Program-made: the position numbers and the translations under genes
The notes under the pieces: generated by a model
Databases searched by the model: none
What the model was told of the DNA's origin: nothing
What the model saw: only the letters and a program-made list of their open reading frames with translations
DNA from: Arenibacter latericius DSM 15913
Lineage (GTDB): Bacteria; Bacteroidota; Bacteroidia; Flavobacteriales; Flavobacteriaceae
Direction of reading: 5' to 3'
Length of the DNA: 64,000 nucleotides
Assembly (NCBI RefSeq): GCF_000424985.1
Contig: NZ_AUKX01000009.1
Location: 62,001 to 126,000, forward strand
Shown here: piece after piece, positions 1 to 8,195 of the stretch
How the letters are laid out: each line of letters begins with the position of its first letter
Position numbering within the stretch: the first letter of the stretch is position 1

Positions 1-1
1 A

Positions 2-334
2 GCCGATACGCAACAGTTTATATTTCCAATTATTTTACCCTTAATGCTAGCTATATATGTGGGGTTCTTCTCTGTTTTTAGTAATCCACACGGACCCATT
101 GCGGTAGGGTTTTCTTTATTTCCATTAACCTCTCCCATTGTGATGCTCATGCGACTTCCAGGAGGGATTGGGGAAGGGGGAGTACCTGTTTGGGAACTAT
201 TGGTCTCTATTGCTCTATTAATTATCACCTTTATTGGAATTGTATGGTTAGCAGCAAAAATTTATAGGGTGGGTATTCTTATGTACGGTAAAAAGCCATC
301 GTACAAGGATATGTTTAAATGGCTGAAATATTAA
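2..334 (+). CDS. ABC-2 type transporter permease, C-terminal part (5' end outside window)
   Basis: The reading frame is open from base 2, so the gene starts upstream of the window; the first internal ATG at 44 is not a credible start. The visible part has two hydrophobic segments: one around the SLFPLTSPIVMLMRLP stretch and one ending in IVWLAAKIYRVGILMYGKKP, followed by a short basic cytoplasmic tail. The P-L-T-S-P and R-x-P-G-G pattern followed by a last helix and K-I-Y-R-x-G-I-L-M-Y-G-K tail is typical of NatB/ABC-2 permeases that work with a separate ATPase. The ATPase would be expected upstream, outside the window. The next gene starts 31 bases downstream on the same strand. Confidence 0.8.
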   Translation, partial: ADTQQFIFPIILPLMLAIYVGFFSVFSNPHGPIAVGFSLFPLTSPIVMLMRLPGGIGEGGVPVWELLVSIALLIITFIGIVWLAAKIYRVGILMYGKKPSYKDMFKWLKY

Positions 335-365
335 TATTTATCAATTTAATAACGTTTTCAATCTC

Positions 366-1262
366 TTGTCAACAAAAACTACAATAAATTTAAAATTGCT
401 GAGATGGTGTACCTTCATGGCAATTATCGTGTTTGGTAACTGTGCATTCGCACAAACTCCGGATGTATTTAGGTTAGAATATATGTTAATGCCAAGGAAT
501 AGTGCCGAGGCCAAGCTTTCTAGAATAAAATTAGTAGGTAATCTTCCTATTAAAGTTGGGGATAATGATAATATTATATTGGGGGTAGAGTATAATAGGA
601 TGGACTTTAACCTAAGAAGGGATGAACCTTTTAATGATGTGGTAGATGAAACTTTTCACGTTGCAGATTTAAACATGGCATATATCTACCAACATAATCC
701 TGATTGGCGTTTTGTAGGGGTTCTTACTCCACGTATTTCTTCTACTTTAACTCAGCCTTTAGAAAAGGGAGATGTTTCTATTAACGCCACCGTGGGTGCT
801 ATAATGGATAGGCCGGCGGACGATAAGCCTACGCGACTAGTGTTGGGAATAGCCTATAACTCTACAGTAGCCTTAAGGATACCGCTTCCTATAGTGTATT
901 ATGAAAAACGGTTCCATCCCAATTGGACCTATGTGGTGGGAGCTCCTAAAAGTGGAATGAAATATCACTTTAATGATAAACATATGTTGCAGACAGAATT
1001 TATCTTGGACGGGTATTATGTAAACTTACAAAGCTCTGTAATCAGTTCAGATTCTGGTTTAGCCTCCTCTATATCCACTTCTGTAGCTTTAGCAACTTTG
1101 GGATACCAGTATACATTAGCGAAAAACATGTTCTTTTATGGATATGCCGGACATACGTTATTTCAGGATGGAGTGCTAAGAGATAAGGAAAGAAATGATA
1201 TTTTTACGTTGAATGATGAGCCTAGTTTTTATTTCAGGACAGGCTTTAGAATAGGAATTTAA
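366..1262 (+). CDS. DUF6268-type outer membrane protein
   Basis: The predicted 298-residue protein has an N-terminal signal peptide (basic start, hydrophobic core, cleavage after A-F-A) and then alternating amphipathic strands rich in Tyr, Phe and Asn, ending in an aromatic-rich R-T-G-F-R-I-G-I strand. This is typical of outer membrane beta-barrels. It resembles the DUF6268 family of Bacteroidota; the function is unknown. The start is a TTG: the first in-frame ATG (417) would leave a signal peptide without its basic N-region, so TTG at 366 is preferred. It lies between an ABC permease and a sigma-54 activator-like regulator (9-base gap), so all three may be co-transcribed. I infer an envelope role only. 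Confidence 0.7.
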   Translation: MSTKTTINLKLLRWCTFMAIIVFGNCAFAQTPDVFRLEYMLMPRNSAEAKLSRIKLVGNLPIKVGDNDNIILGVEYNRMDFNLRRDEPFNDVVDETFHVADLNMAYIYQHNPDWRFVGVLTPRISSTLTQPLEKGDVSINATVGAIMDRPADDKPTRLVLGIAYNSTVALRIPLPIVYYEKRFHPNWTYVVGAPKSGMKYHFNDKHMLQTEFILDGYYVNLQSSVISSDSGLASSISTSVALATLGYQYTLAKNMFFYGYAGHTLFQDGVLRDKERNDIFTLNDEPSFYFRTGFRIGI

Positions 1263-1271
1263 ATTAAAGTA

Positions 1272-2435
1272 ATGGCGAGAATTTTGGTTATTGAAGATGA
1301 ACCTTCAATTAGAAGAGTATTAGTAAAAATTCTATCTGAGGAAAATAGCAGCTATATTGTAGAGGAAGCTGAGGACGGACAAAAAGGGCTAGACGCTATA
1401 AAAAAGGACGATTTTGATCTAGTGCTCTGCGATATAAAAATGCCTAAGGTAGATGGAGTTGAGGTTTTGGAAACAGTTAGGAAAACAAAGCCCGAAATTC
1501 CGTTTATTATGATTTCTGGTCATGGTGATTTAGATACTGCTGTAAACACCATGCGATTAGGAGCATTTGATTATATCTCTAAACCGCCAGATTTAAATCG
1601 ACTTTTAACAACCGTACGTAATGCACTAGACCGAAAGGAGCTTGTTGTAGAAAATAAAATCCTGAAGAAGAAAGTTAGTAAAAATTACGAAATGATTGGG
1701 GAGAGTAAAGAGATCCAAATGGTGAAGGATATCATAGAAAAGGTTGCCCCTACAGATGCCAGAGTCCTTATCACTGGTTCTAACGGAACAGGAAAGGAAT
1801 TGGTTGCGCATTGGATTCATGAAAAAAGTGAGCGAAGTAGTTTTCCTATGATAGAGGTGAATTGTGCCGCTATTCCATCTGAACTTATTGAAAGTGAATT
1901 GTTTGGTCATGTTAAAGGAGCTTTCACCTCTGCGGTGAAAGATAGAGCTGGTAAGTTTGAAGCCGCCCAAAAAGGAACTATCTTTTTAGATGAAATAGGA
2001 GATATGAGTTTATCGGCTCAAGCAAAAGTGCTTAGAGCATTACAAGAAAATAAAATTTCTAGGGTTGGTTCCGATAAAGATATTAAAGTAGATGTTAGGG
2101 TAGTGGCCGCAACTAACAAAGACCTTAAAAAGGAAATTTCCGAAGGAAGGTTTAGGGAAGATCTTTACCATAGGTTGGCGGTAATTTTAGTTAAGGTTCC
2201 ATCCCTGAATGACAGACGGGAAGATATTCCTTTGCTTATAGATCACTTCGCAAAAAAGATTGCTGAAGAACAAGGAAGTTCTGCAAAAAAATTCTCCAAA
2301 AAGGCCATTGCGCTACTTCAGGGGTATGACTGGACCGGAAATATCCGGGAATTACGAAATGTAGTGGAGCGATTGATTATACTAGGGGGAAGTGAAGTAA
2401 CGGAAGATAATGTGAAAATGTTCGCTAGTAAATAA
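1272..2435 (+). CDS. Sigma-54-dependent response regulator (receiver + AAA+), no DNA-binding domain
   Basis: Residues 1-120 form a receiver domain with acidic pocket E8/D9, phosphoacceptor D54 in CDIKMP and K104 in S-K-P-P. Residues 140-370 form an NtrC-type AAA+ domain: Walker A GSNGTGKE (169-176), sigma-54 contact loop GAFTSA (216-221, instead of the canonical GAFTGA), Walker B GTIFLDEIGD (235-244), and arginines in G-R-F-R-E-D-L-Y-H-R-L. The protein stops at residue 387, shortly after the lid helices, so the usual Fis-type helix-turn-helix is missing. Activators of this form presumably act on RNA polymerase with sigma-54 without binding an enhancer. No histidine kinase is visible nearby. 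A terminator follows. Confidence 0.9.
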   Translation: MARILVIEDEPSIRRVLVKILSEENSSYIVEEAEDGQKGLDAIKKDDFDLVLCDIKMPKVDGVEVLETVRKTKPEIPFIMISGHGDLDTAVNTMRLGAFDYISKPPDLNRLLTTVRNALDRKELVVENKILKKKVSKNYEMIGESKEIQMVKDIIEKVAPTDARVLITGSNGTGKELVAHWIHEKSERSSFPMIEVNCAAIPSELIESELFGHVKGAFTSAVKDRAGKFEAAQKGTIFLDEIGDMSLSAQAKVLRALQENKISRVGSDKDIKVDVRVVAATNKDLKKEISEGRFREDLYHRLAVILVKVPSLNDRREDIPLLIDHFAKKIAEEQGSSAKKFSKKAIALLQGYDWTGNIRELRNVVERLIILGGSEVTEDNVKMFASK

Positions 2436-2466
2436 GCAACTTCCATTATTGAAAATAATTTAGATT

Positions 2467-2503
2467 AAGGGTGCATTACACGTATAAAGTATGTGCCCTT
2501 TTT
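2467..2503 (+). terminator. Rho-independent terminator after the sigma-54 regulator
   Basis: An eight-pair stem (GGGTGCAT with ATGTGCCC, two wobble pairs) closes a loop of about 14 bases and is followed by CTTTTT. It lies 32 bases past the regulator stop codon. Confidence 0.7.
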
Positions 2504-2575
2504 AATGCATCACAAAAGGAATAGAGGAAAACACCATCAAGTCTAATTTATAGTAGGATGTTACTAATGATGAGG

Positions 2576-3265
2576 TTAATCTTTGCAATCCCCAATTTCC
2601 TTTAATGCTAGGGAGGTAATCTCCTTTGTTCTTAGATTATAATATTTTTTCCCCTCGCTTAAATTTGGTTTTAAAAGCTGTTTGTCGCATAAATTATAAA
2701 CGTTCATAGCATAGTTATGAGCTACCTTACAATCTACGGATTTTACTACTAGATCTAAAGATTCTTTAAATTTTACTAGAGATAAGTCTATTTTTCTTTT
2801 TAATTCCTTATCATCAATTTTTCCTAAACTCTTTATATTTTCTATGGATTCTGTAGTGTTCAATGCCAATACGTCGTTACTAAAGTTAGAATTGTGGGAA
2901 TCGTGCTGCTCTATAGTATCTGCCGCCTCAATTATAAAGGTCAAGGCTTTTTCTAATAAGATTGTAGCACCATCTAGAGTAGTGGTCTTTGTAGCATTTT
3001 TTAAATGGTCCGTGCCTTCAGTAATAAAATTTATAGCTTCGTTACAACCGCATTCCTTTAAATTGGACTTAGATTTTTCTAATGCAGTAAGAGCCCTATA
3101 AGCGTAGAATTTTGCCATGTTTAGATCCTCGGCTGCAATTGCCTTTTCTGTTTGATTCTGTATATGCTCGATATTGGACCGAGCGTAAATACATTGTTTA
3201 TCGGAGGTATAAGAAGAAAATAGTAAGATTACCAATCCACATAAAAGGGAAGAAATAGTTTTCAT
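2576..3265 (-). CDS. Secreted helical hypothetical protein
   Basis: The 229-residue protein starts with a signal peptide (M-K-T-I-S-S-L-L-C-G-L-V-I-L-L-F-S-S). The rest is mostly amphipathic helix with scattered cysteines (near 25, a C-G-C around residues 77-79, and one each near 179, 193 and 224). A paired-helix, TPR-like character is suggested by segments such as EDLNMAKFYAYRALTALEK, but I see no clear repeat. I do not recognise a family. It is monocistronic and divergent from the PPK2 gene across a 415-base gap. An export-competent alpha-helical envelope protein is the safest description. Confidence 0.6.
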   Translation of the reverse strand: MKTISSLLCGLVILLFSSYTSDKQCIYARSNIEHIQNQTEKAIAAEDLNMAKFYAYRALTALEKSKSNLKECGCNEAINFITEGTDHLKNATKTTTLDGATILLEKALTFIIEAADTIEQHDSHNSNFSNDVLALNTTESIENIKSLGKIDDKELKRKIDLSLVKFKESLDLVVKSVDCKVAHNYAMNVYNLCDKQLLKPNLSEGKKYYNLRTKEITSLALKEIGDCKD

Positions 3266-3680
3266 AAGTTACGGCTTTATAAAACTTACTAGATTCTAGT
3301 TAAATAACATTATAACTATAAAGATACCTTAACCTTAAAAGACATCCTTATTTATTCGACAAATCGTACTTTTATGGTTTATGTTGCTTAAAATAGGGAG
3401 ATTGGTAGCGGTTATAAGAGAATATTAACTTGTTGAAGGTGCTAAAGCAGTGTTAGTTAAGGAGGATAGATACCCGTTGATTACCCACGGTATTAGAGAT
3501 TAACTTAACTTAAATAATATTCAGAGTGCTGTGCACTAGGATTTAATGATAGATGTATCTGTTAATCATCACTTTATGGAATCTTCTATTTCTTCTTATT
3601 AGGAAGTAAAATAGTATATTAAAATAATTCATATATCTTGTATTTCTAACCGCTCCGATTATGAGCAATAACTATACTTT
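3266..3680. other. Divergent intergenic region without a recognised gene
   Basis: This 415-base gap separates a minus-strand secreted protein gene from the plus-strand PPK2 gene. It has frequent stops in all frames. A small near-palindrome, ACTAGATTCTAGT, sits at 3289-3301, about 25 bases upstream of the minus-strand gene and could be an operator. A TATCTTTA sequence on the minus strand near 3328 is one base off a -7 box. No convincing promoter for PPK2 is visible. Confidence 0.4.
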
Positions 3681-4559
3681 ATGGAAAATATAACGTCAAC
3701 TACTTATCGAGTAACAGATAAAATCGAGCTAGATTCAATTGCTACCCATGAAGATTTTGATGTTTCTAATAAAAAATTAAAAAAGGGATTAAAAAAAGTA
3801 AGAAAAGAACTGGGCGAGTTTCAAGATACCCTTTACGCCCATTCTAAATACAGTGTGCTTATATGTATACAGGGAATGGATACCGCTGGGAAGGACAGTT
3901 TAATTCGTGAAGTCTTTAAGGATTTTAACGCACGTGGGGTTGTAGTACATAGTTTTAAGGTCCCAACCGATTTGGAATTAAAACACGATTATTTGTGGCG
4001 TCATTATATTGCCTTACCCGCTAAAGGGAAATTTGGTGTATTTAACCGTACCCATTATGAGAATGTATTGGTAACAAGAGTTCATCCAGAATATCTTTTA
4101 CGTGAAAATATTCCAGGGATACATGAGGTGGCAGACGTAGATCAAAAGCTTTGGGATAAACGGTTTGAGCAAATAAATAATTTTGAGCGCCATATAGCCG
4201 AAAATGGGACCATTATTTTTAAGTTTTTTCTTCACTTATCCAAAGAAGAACAGCGACATCGATTATTAAGACGATTGAGGCTAAAAAGGAAAAATTGGAA
4301 GTTCTCTCCAGGGGATTTGGATGAACGACTACTTTGGGATAATTATCAGGCTTGTTATGAGGAGGCAATCAATGAAACATCAAAAACTCATGCGCCTTGG
4401 TATGTGATTCCTGCAGATAATAAGAAATCTGCTCGGTTAATTGTAGCGTCCGTACTGTTAGAGGAACTGAAAAAATATAAAGATATAAAAGAACCAGAAC
4501 TCAGTCCAAAGATAAAGGCTAACTTAGAAAGCTATAAAAAACAATTGGAAAGCGAATGA
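3681..4559 (+). CDS. PPK2-family polyphosphate kinase / polyphosphate:nucleotide phosphotransferase
   Basis: PPK2 enzymes transfer phosphate between polyphosphate and nucleoside mono- or diphosphates in the cytoplasm. This 292-residue protein is of normal length for a one-domain PPK2. It shows the Walker A-like loop GMDTAGKDS (65-73), the following V-H-S-F-K-V-P-T segment, the second motif F-N-R-T-H-Y-E-N-V-L-V-T-R-V (121-134), and the basic lid and final block K-W-K-F-S-P-G-D-L-D ... HAPWYVIPADNKKSAR. Class and nucleotide preference cannot be read safely from sequence. The stop codon overlaps the start of the M28 peptidase (ATGA), so the two are translationally coupled although no metabolic link is obvious. 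Confidence 0.92.
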   Translation: MENITSTTYRVTDKIELDSIATHEDFDVSNKKLKKGLKKVRKELGEFQDTLYAHSKYSVLICIQGMDTAGKDSLIREVFKDFNARGVVVHSFKVPTDLELKHDYLWRHYIALPAKGKFGVFNRTHYENVLVTRVHPEYLLRENIPGIHEVADVDQKLWDKRFEQINNFERHIAENGTIIFKFFLHLSKEEQRHRLLRRLRLKRKNWKFSPGDLDERLLWDNYQACYEEAINETSKTHAPWYVIPADNKKSARLIVASVLLEELKKYKDIKEPELSPKIKANLESYKKQLESE

Positions 4560-5944
4560 AATATTTTTGGTTAGCAGTACTTTTAATCACCATCCCGATT
4601 AACGCACAACAACTAAATGACGAGAAACAGATAGGCGATATCTATAAAGAGGCCTTGTCTAATGGAAAGAGCTATGTATGGTTAAACTATCTTTCTAATC
4701 AAATTGGAGCACGATTATCTGGTTCTCTGCAAGCTGAAAAAGCAGTAGGCTATACTAAATCCATTATGGATTCTTTAGGGTTAGATAAAGTTTGGTTGCA
4801 AGCTGTAAAGGTTCCAAAATGGGTGAGGGGAATTCCCGAGTTTGCTTATTTAGAAAGCGGTGCTGGTTTCACCAATAATGTGCCTATACGTGCCTTGGGA
4901 GGGTCTGTAGCTACTCCAATGGGTGGTATTAAAGCTAATGTAATAGAGGTACAGGGTATTGAGGAGCTAGAAGCCTTGGGGAAGGCTAAAATTGAAGGGA
5001 AGATTGTTTTCTTTAATAAGCCCATGGATCCTACTATCATTAATACATTTGAAGCTTACGCAAAAGTTGCTAATCAAAGGTATTCTGGGGCAGCGGAGGC
5101 ATCAAAATATGGAGCTGTTGGAGTTATTGTAAGGTCGTTAAATTTAAGATTAGACGATTTTCCCCATACAGGAGCCATGAGCTATGGAAATGTTCCGCTA
5201 GAAAAAAGAATTCCTGCTGCAGCCATTAGTACCAATGGTGCAGAATTACTAAGTGCTTCCTTAAAACTGAACCCAAATATTAAATTCTTTTTTAGACAAA
5301 ATAGTAAGAACCTACCAAATGTAGATTCCTATAACGTAATTGGTGAGATTCGTGGTAGTACCTATCCCGATGAGGTTATCGTTGTAGGTGCAAATTTGGA
5401 TTCTTGGGACTTGGGCGATGGCTCCCATGACAATGGAGCAGGGGTTGTGCAAAGTATGGAAGTATTGCGTTTGTTGAATGAAACGGGGTATAAACCAAAA
5501 CGTACTATTAGAGTGGTGTTATTTATGAATGAGGAAAACGGACTTAGAGGAGCAACTTCCTATGCGTCTGAGGTTGCTAAAAAAGGAGAGAATCATATTT
5601 TTGCCCTAGAGAGTGATTCCGGTGGATTTTCTCCACGGGGATTTAGTTTTGATACCGATCAAAGTAATTTGGAGCAAGTCCTAGGTTGGAAGAAATTGTT
5701 TGAGCCTTATATGGTACATCTCTTTGAAAAAGGCTTTAGCGGTGCTGATATTAACCCCTTAAAAAAAGATAATATAGTTTTAGCAGGGTTGCGCCCAGAT
5801 TCACAACGATATTTTGATCACCACCATTCGGAGAACGATACCTTTGAGCATATTAACAAACGTGAGCTAGAACTTGGTGCCGCTGCTATGGCTAGTCTAG
5901 TTTATCTTTTTGACACCTATGGAATCATAACTTCAAATAATTAG
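4556..5944 (+). CDS. M28 family metallopeptidase with PA domain (carboxypeptidase Q-like), altered zinc site
   Basis: The 462-residue protein has a signal peptide (cleavage after I-N-A), a protease-associated domain inserted around residues 110-250, and the M28 catalytic domain. The carboxypeptidase Q-like block reads GANLDSWDLGDGSHDNGAG (278-296), with bridging Asp D292, catalytic/ligand pair E326-E327 in FMNEENG, ligand D354 in ESDSGG, and a C-terminal D-H-H-H-S-E-N-D-T-F-E motif (421-431). In related enzymes the first block begins G-H-L-D-S-W-D; here N280 replaces that His zinc ligand. It would act in the periplasm or outside the cell on short peptides. It overlaps the PPK2 stop by four bases. 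The fold is certain; activity is in doubt. Confidence 0.88.
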   Translation: MKYFWLAVLLITIPINAQQLNDEKQIGDIYKEALSNGKSYVWLNYLSNQIGARLSGSLQAEKAVGYTKSIMDSLGLDKVWLQAVKVPKWVRGIPEFAYLESGAGFTNNVPIRALGGSVATPMGGIKANVIEVQGIEELEALGKAKIEGKIVFFNKPMDPTIINTFEAYAKVANQRYSGAAEASKYGAVGVIVRSLNLRLDDFPHTGAMSYGNVPLEKRIPAAAISTNGAELLSASLKLNPNIKFFFRQNSKNLPNVDSYNVIGEIRGSTYPDEVIVVGANLDSWDLGDGSHDNGAGVVQSMEVLRLLNETGYKPKRTIRVVLFMNEENGLRGATSYASEVAKKGENHIFALESDSGGFSPRGFSFDTDQSNLEQVLGWKKLFEPYMVHLFEKGFSGADINPLKKDNIVLAGLRPDSQRYFDHHHSENDTFEHINKRELELGAAAMASLVYLFDTYGIITSNN

Positions 5945-5949
5945 GGGCA

Positions 5950-5982
5950 TTGTGCCTGTTTTCATCTTTTTAAGTAATTTTG
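5950..5982 (+). promoter_or_regulatory. Promoter of the M13 peptidase gene (TTG-N22-TAATTTTG)
   Basis: TTG at 5950-5952 and TAATTTTG at 5975-5982 match the Bacteroidota -33/-7 pattern with 22 bases between. The start codon at 6006 follows by 23 bases. Confidence 0.6.
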
Positions 5983-6005
5983 GATTTAGAATAAAAACAA
6001 TTTAA

Positions 6006-8054
6006 ATGAAGAACAAATTTGTAATGGCAGTATTGGGTATGGCGGTAATTAGCTCGTGTAAAGAGAGCCCAAGCAATACAGCTAAAGATGAGCCAAGGGG
6101 AATAATCTTGGCTAATATGGACACTACGGTAAGTCCTAAAACTAATTTTTACGATTATGTAAACGGAACATGGATGAAGGAAACCCAGATTCCCGATGAT
6201 CGTTCAAGTTGGGGAGGCTTTAGTGTTCTTAGAAAGTCTACGGATAAAAATGTCCTTAATATTATCGCTAGAGCAAAGGAAAGCAAAAAGTATGCAGCAG
6301 ATACAGATCAGGCAAAGGCACTTTTCTTGTTCGATTCTAAGATGGATACGACTAAGCGTAATAAAATGGGAATATCTCCTTTGCAACCTACCTTAGATGC
6401 TATAGCGAATGCTAATGGTTTAACGGAATTACAGACCCTATTGGCTAAGGATCCTGCAGCTACCTCTCCTTTTATTAACCTATATGCTTCTGCAGATCTT
6501 AATAATAGTGCAATGAATGCTACCTATATCTCAACAAGTAGATTAGGGTTACCAGATCGTGACTTTTATTTGGAGCAAGATTCCAAATCCAAAGAGATAA
6601 GAGAAGAATATGTAAATTATATTGTTAAAATGCTTCACTTTTTAGGTGATGATGAAACTACCGCTAGGGAAGCTGCAAGAAAGGTTTTAGCAATGGAAAC
6701 TTCATTGGCGGAGCCAAGATTGGATAAGGTAGAAAGTAGGGATGCAAGAAACTTTAACAACCCAAAAACAATTGCGGAAGCCCAAGCTTTAATTCCGGCT
6801 TTTGATATCAAGAAAATGATGTCAGATATGGGAATAAAACAGCAAGTGGATACCCTTATTGTAACGCAACCAAAATACATTAAGGAGTTGAACTCGTTTT
6901 TGAAAAACAATTCCTTAGAAGATATTAAAACATTGGTGCGATGGAGTACATTTAATAGTGCAGCATCAAAATTAAGTACGCCAATAGAAGATACTAGCTG
7001 GGGTTTTTATAGCCAGTACTTAAGGGGAGATAAGGAGCAAAGACCTGCAGATGAAAGAGCGCTTGCTATGGTAAATGGTTCTATTGGCGAGGCTTTGGGG
7101 CAATTATATGTAGATGAAATGTTTCCTCCAGAAGCTAAGGAGAAAGCAGAATCTATGATTGCCAATATTATTTCTGCTTTTCAGGCGAGAATAAAAAAAT
7201 TGGATTGGATGAGCGACTCTACCAAAGTTAAGGCCATAGAAAAGTTAGATAAGTTTACCGTTAAGATTGGGTATCCAGACGAGTGGGAAGACTATTCTAA
7301 TATGGAAGTAACTGCGGATAAAGGGTATTTTGAAAATGTAATTGCCGTGCAAAAATGGGGAATTGCAAAAAACATTTCTAAAATAGGAGAGCCTGTAGAC
7401 AAGACGGAATGGGGAATGTCTCCACAAACGGTTAATGCTTATTTTAATCCTTTGAATAATGAGATTGTTTTTCCTGCGGCAATTTTACAACCTCCATTCT
7501 ATGACTACCTGGCAGATGAAGCGGTAAATTATGGTGGAATAGGAGCTGTAATAGGGCATGAAATTTCACACGCCTTTGACGATAGCGGCTCTAGATTTGA
7601 CGCTAATGGGAATTTGGTAAACTGGTGGACCGAGGAGGACTTAGCCAGATTTACAGAACGCAGTACAGCTCTTGCAGATCAGTACGATAAAATAGAGGTG
7701 TTGGATAGCGTTTTTATAAATGGAAAATTCACCCTAGGAGAGAATATAGGAGACCTTGGAGGAGTATTGGGAGCCTATGATGGGTTACAACAGTATTTTG
7801 AGGAAAATGGAAGGCCAGAGAAGATCGATGGATTTACACCAGAACAGCGCTTTTTTATGTCTTGGGCAACCATATGGAGAACCCTTTCTAGAGATGAGGC
7901 GCTTCGTACACAGGTGAGAACAGATCCGCATTCCCCAGGGAGATACAGAGCAACTCAGCCTTTGTTGAATATAGATGCTTTTTATGAAGCTTTTGATATT
8001 CAGCCGGGAGACGCCATGTATTTGGAACCAGAAAAAAGGGTTAGAATTTGGTAA
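6006..8054 (+). CDS. M13 family metallopeptidase (neprilysin/PepO-like) lipoprotein
   Basis: This is a zinc endopeptidase of the neprilysin family, 682 residues, full length. The N-terminus is a lipoprotein signal ending in V-I-S-S-C (lipid-bearing Cys about 18), so it is anchored in the envelope. The helical M13 N-domain follows. The catalytic region has substrate motif N-A-Y-F-N-P (477-482), zinc motif HEISH (518-522) in VIGHEISHAFDD, and GENIGDLGG (578-586), which gives the third ligand E579 and D583. The C-terminus ends in R-V-R-I-W, matching the family's conserved final residues. It has its own promoter and terminator and probably digests peptides in the periplasm, alongside the adjacent M28 protein. 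Confidence 0.95.
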   Translation: MKNKFVMAVLGMAVISSCKESPSNTAKDEPRGIILANMDTTVSPKTNFYDYVNGTWMKETQIPDDRSSWGGFSVLRKSTDKNVLNIIARAKESKKYAADTDQAKALFLFDSKMDTTKRNKMGISPLQPTLDAIANANGLTELQTLLAKDPAATSPFINLYASADLNNSAMNATYISTSRLGLPDRDFYLEQDSKSKEIREEYVNYIVKMLHFLGDDETTAREAARKVLAMETSLAEPRLDKVESRDARNFNNPKTIAEAQALIPAFDIKKMMSDMGIKQQVDTLIVTQPKYIKELNSFLKNNSLEDIKTLVRWSTFNSAASKLSTPIEDTSWGFYSQYLRGDKEQRPADERALAMVNGSIGEALGQLYVDEMFPPEAKEKAESMIANIISAFQARIKKLDWMSDSTKVKAIEKLDKFTVKIGYPDEWEDYSNMEVTADKGYFENVIAVQKWGIAKNISKIGEPVDKTEWGMSPQTVNAYFNPLNNEIVFPAAILQPPFYDYLADEAVNYGGIGAVIGHEISHAFDDSGSRFDANGNLVNWWTEEDLARFTERSTALADQYDKIEVLDSVFINGKFTLGENIGDLGGVLGAYDGLQQYFEENGRPEKIDGFTPEQRFFMSWATIWRTLSRDEALRTQVRTDPHSPGRYRATQPLLNIDAFYEAFDIQPGDAMYLEPEKRVRIW

Positions 8055-8077
8055 TAATTCTGAAGATTAAAATGATT

Positions 8078-8107
8078 AAGGGAGCTTTTAAAGCTCCCTT
8101 TTTTTTT
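8078..8107 (+). terminator. Rho-independent terminator after the M13 peptidase gene
   Basis: A near-perfect palindrome AAGGGAGCTTT/AAAGCTCCCTT is followed by a run of T. It is a strong hairpin 24 bases after the stop codon. Confidence 0.85.
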
Positions 8108-8165
8108 GGCGATAGATTAGGAAGTTTTGAAAACAGGAACTGTTTTATACTACAAAACAAAATAC

Positions 8166-8173
8166 TACCTTTG
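8166..8173 (+). promoter_or_regulatory. -7 promoter box of the immunophilin gene (TACCTTTG)
   Basis: TACCTTTG matches TAnnTTTG and lies 22 bases before the start codon at 8196. No TTG is visible at the usual distance upstream. Confidence 0.5.
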
Positions 8174-8195
8174 TCCCTCATAAAAAAACAGTGAT

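Noticed and set aside
1626-1970. A 114-codon minus-strand frame inside the sigma-54 regulator gene
   Set aside because: It is the antisense shadow of a well-supported AAA+ coding sequence and has no recognisable domain.
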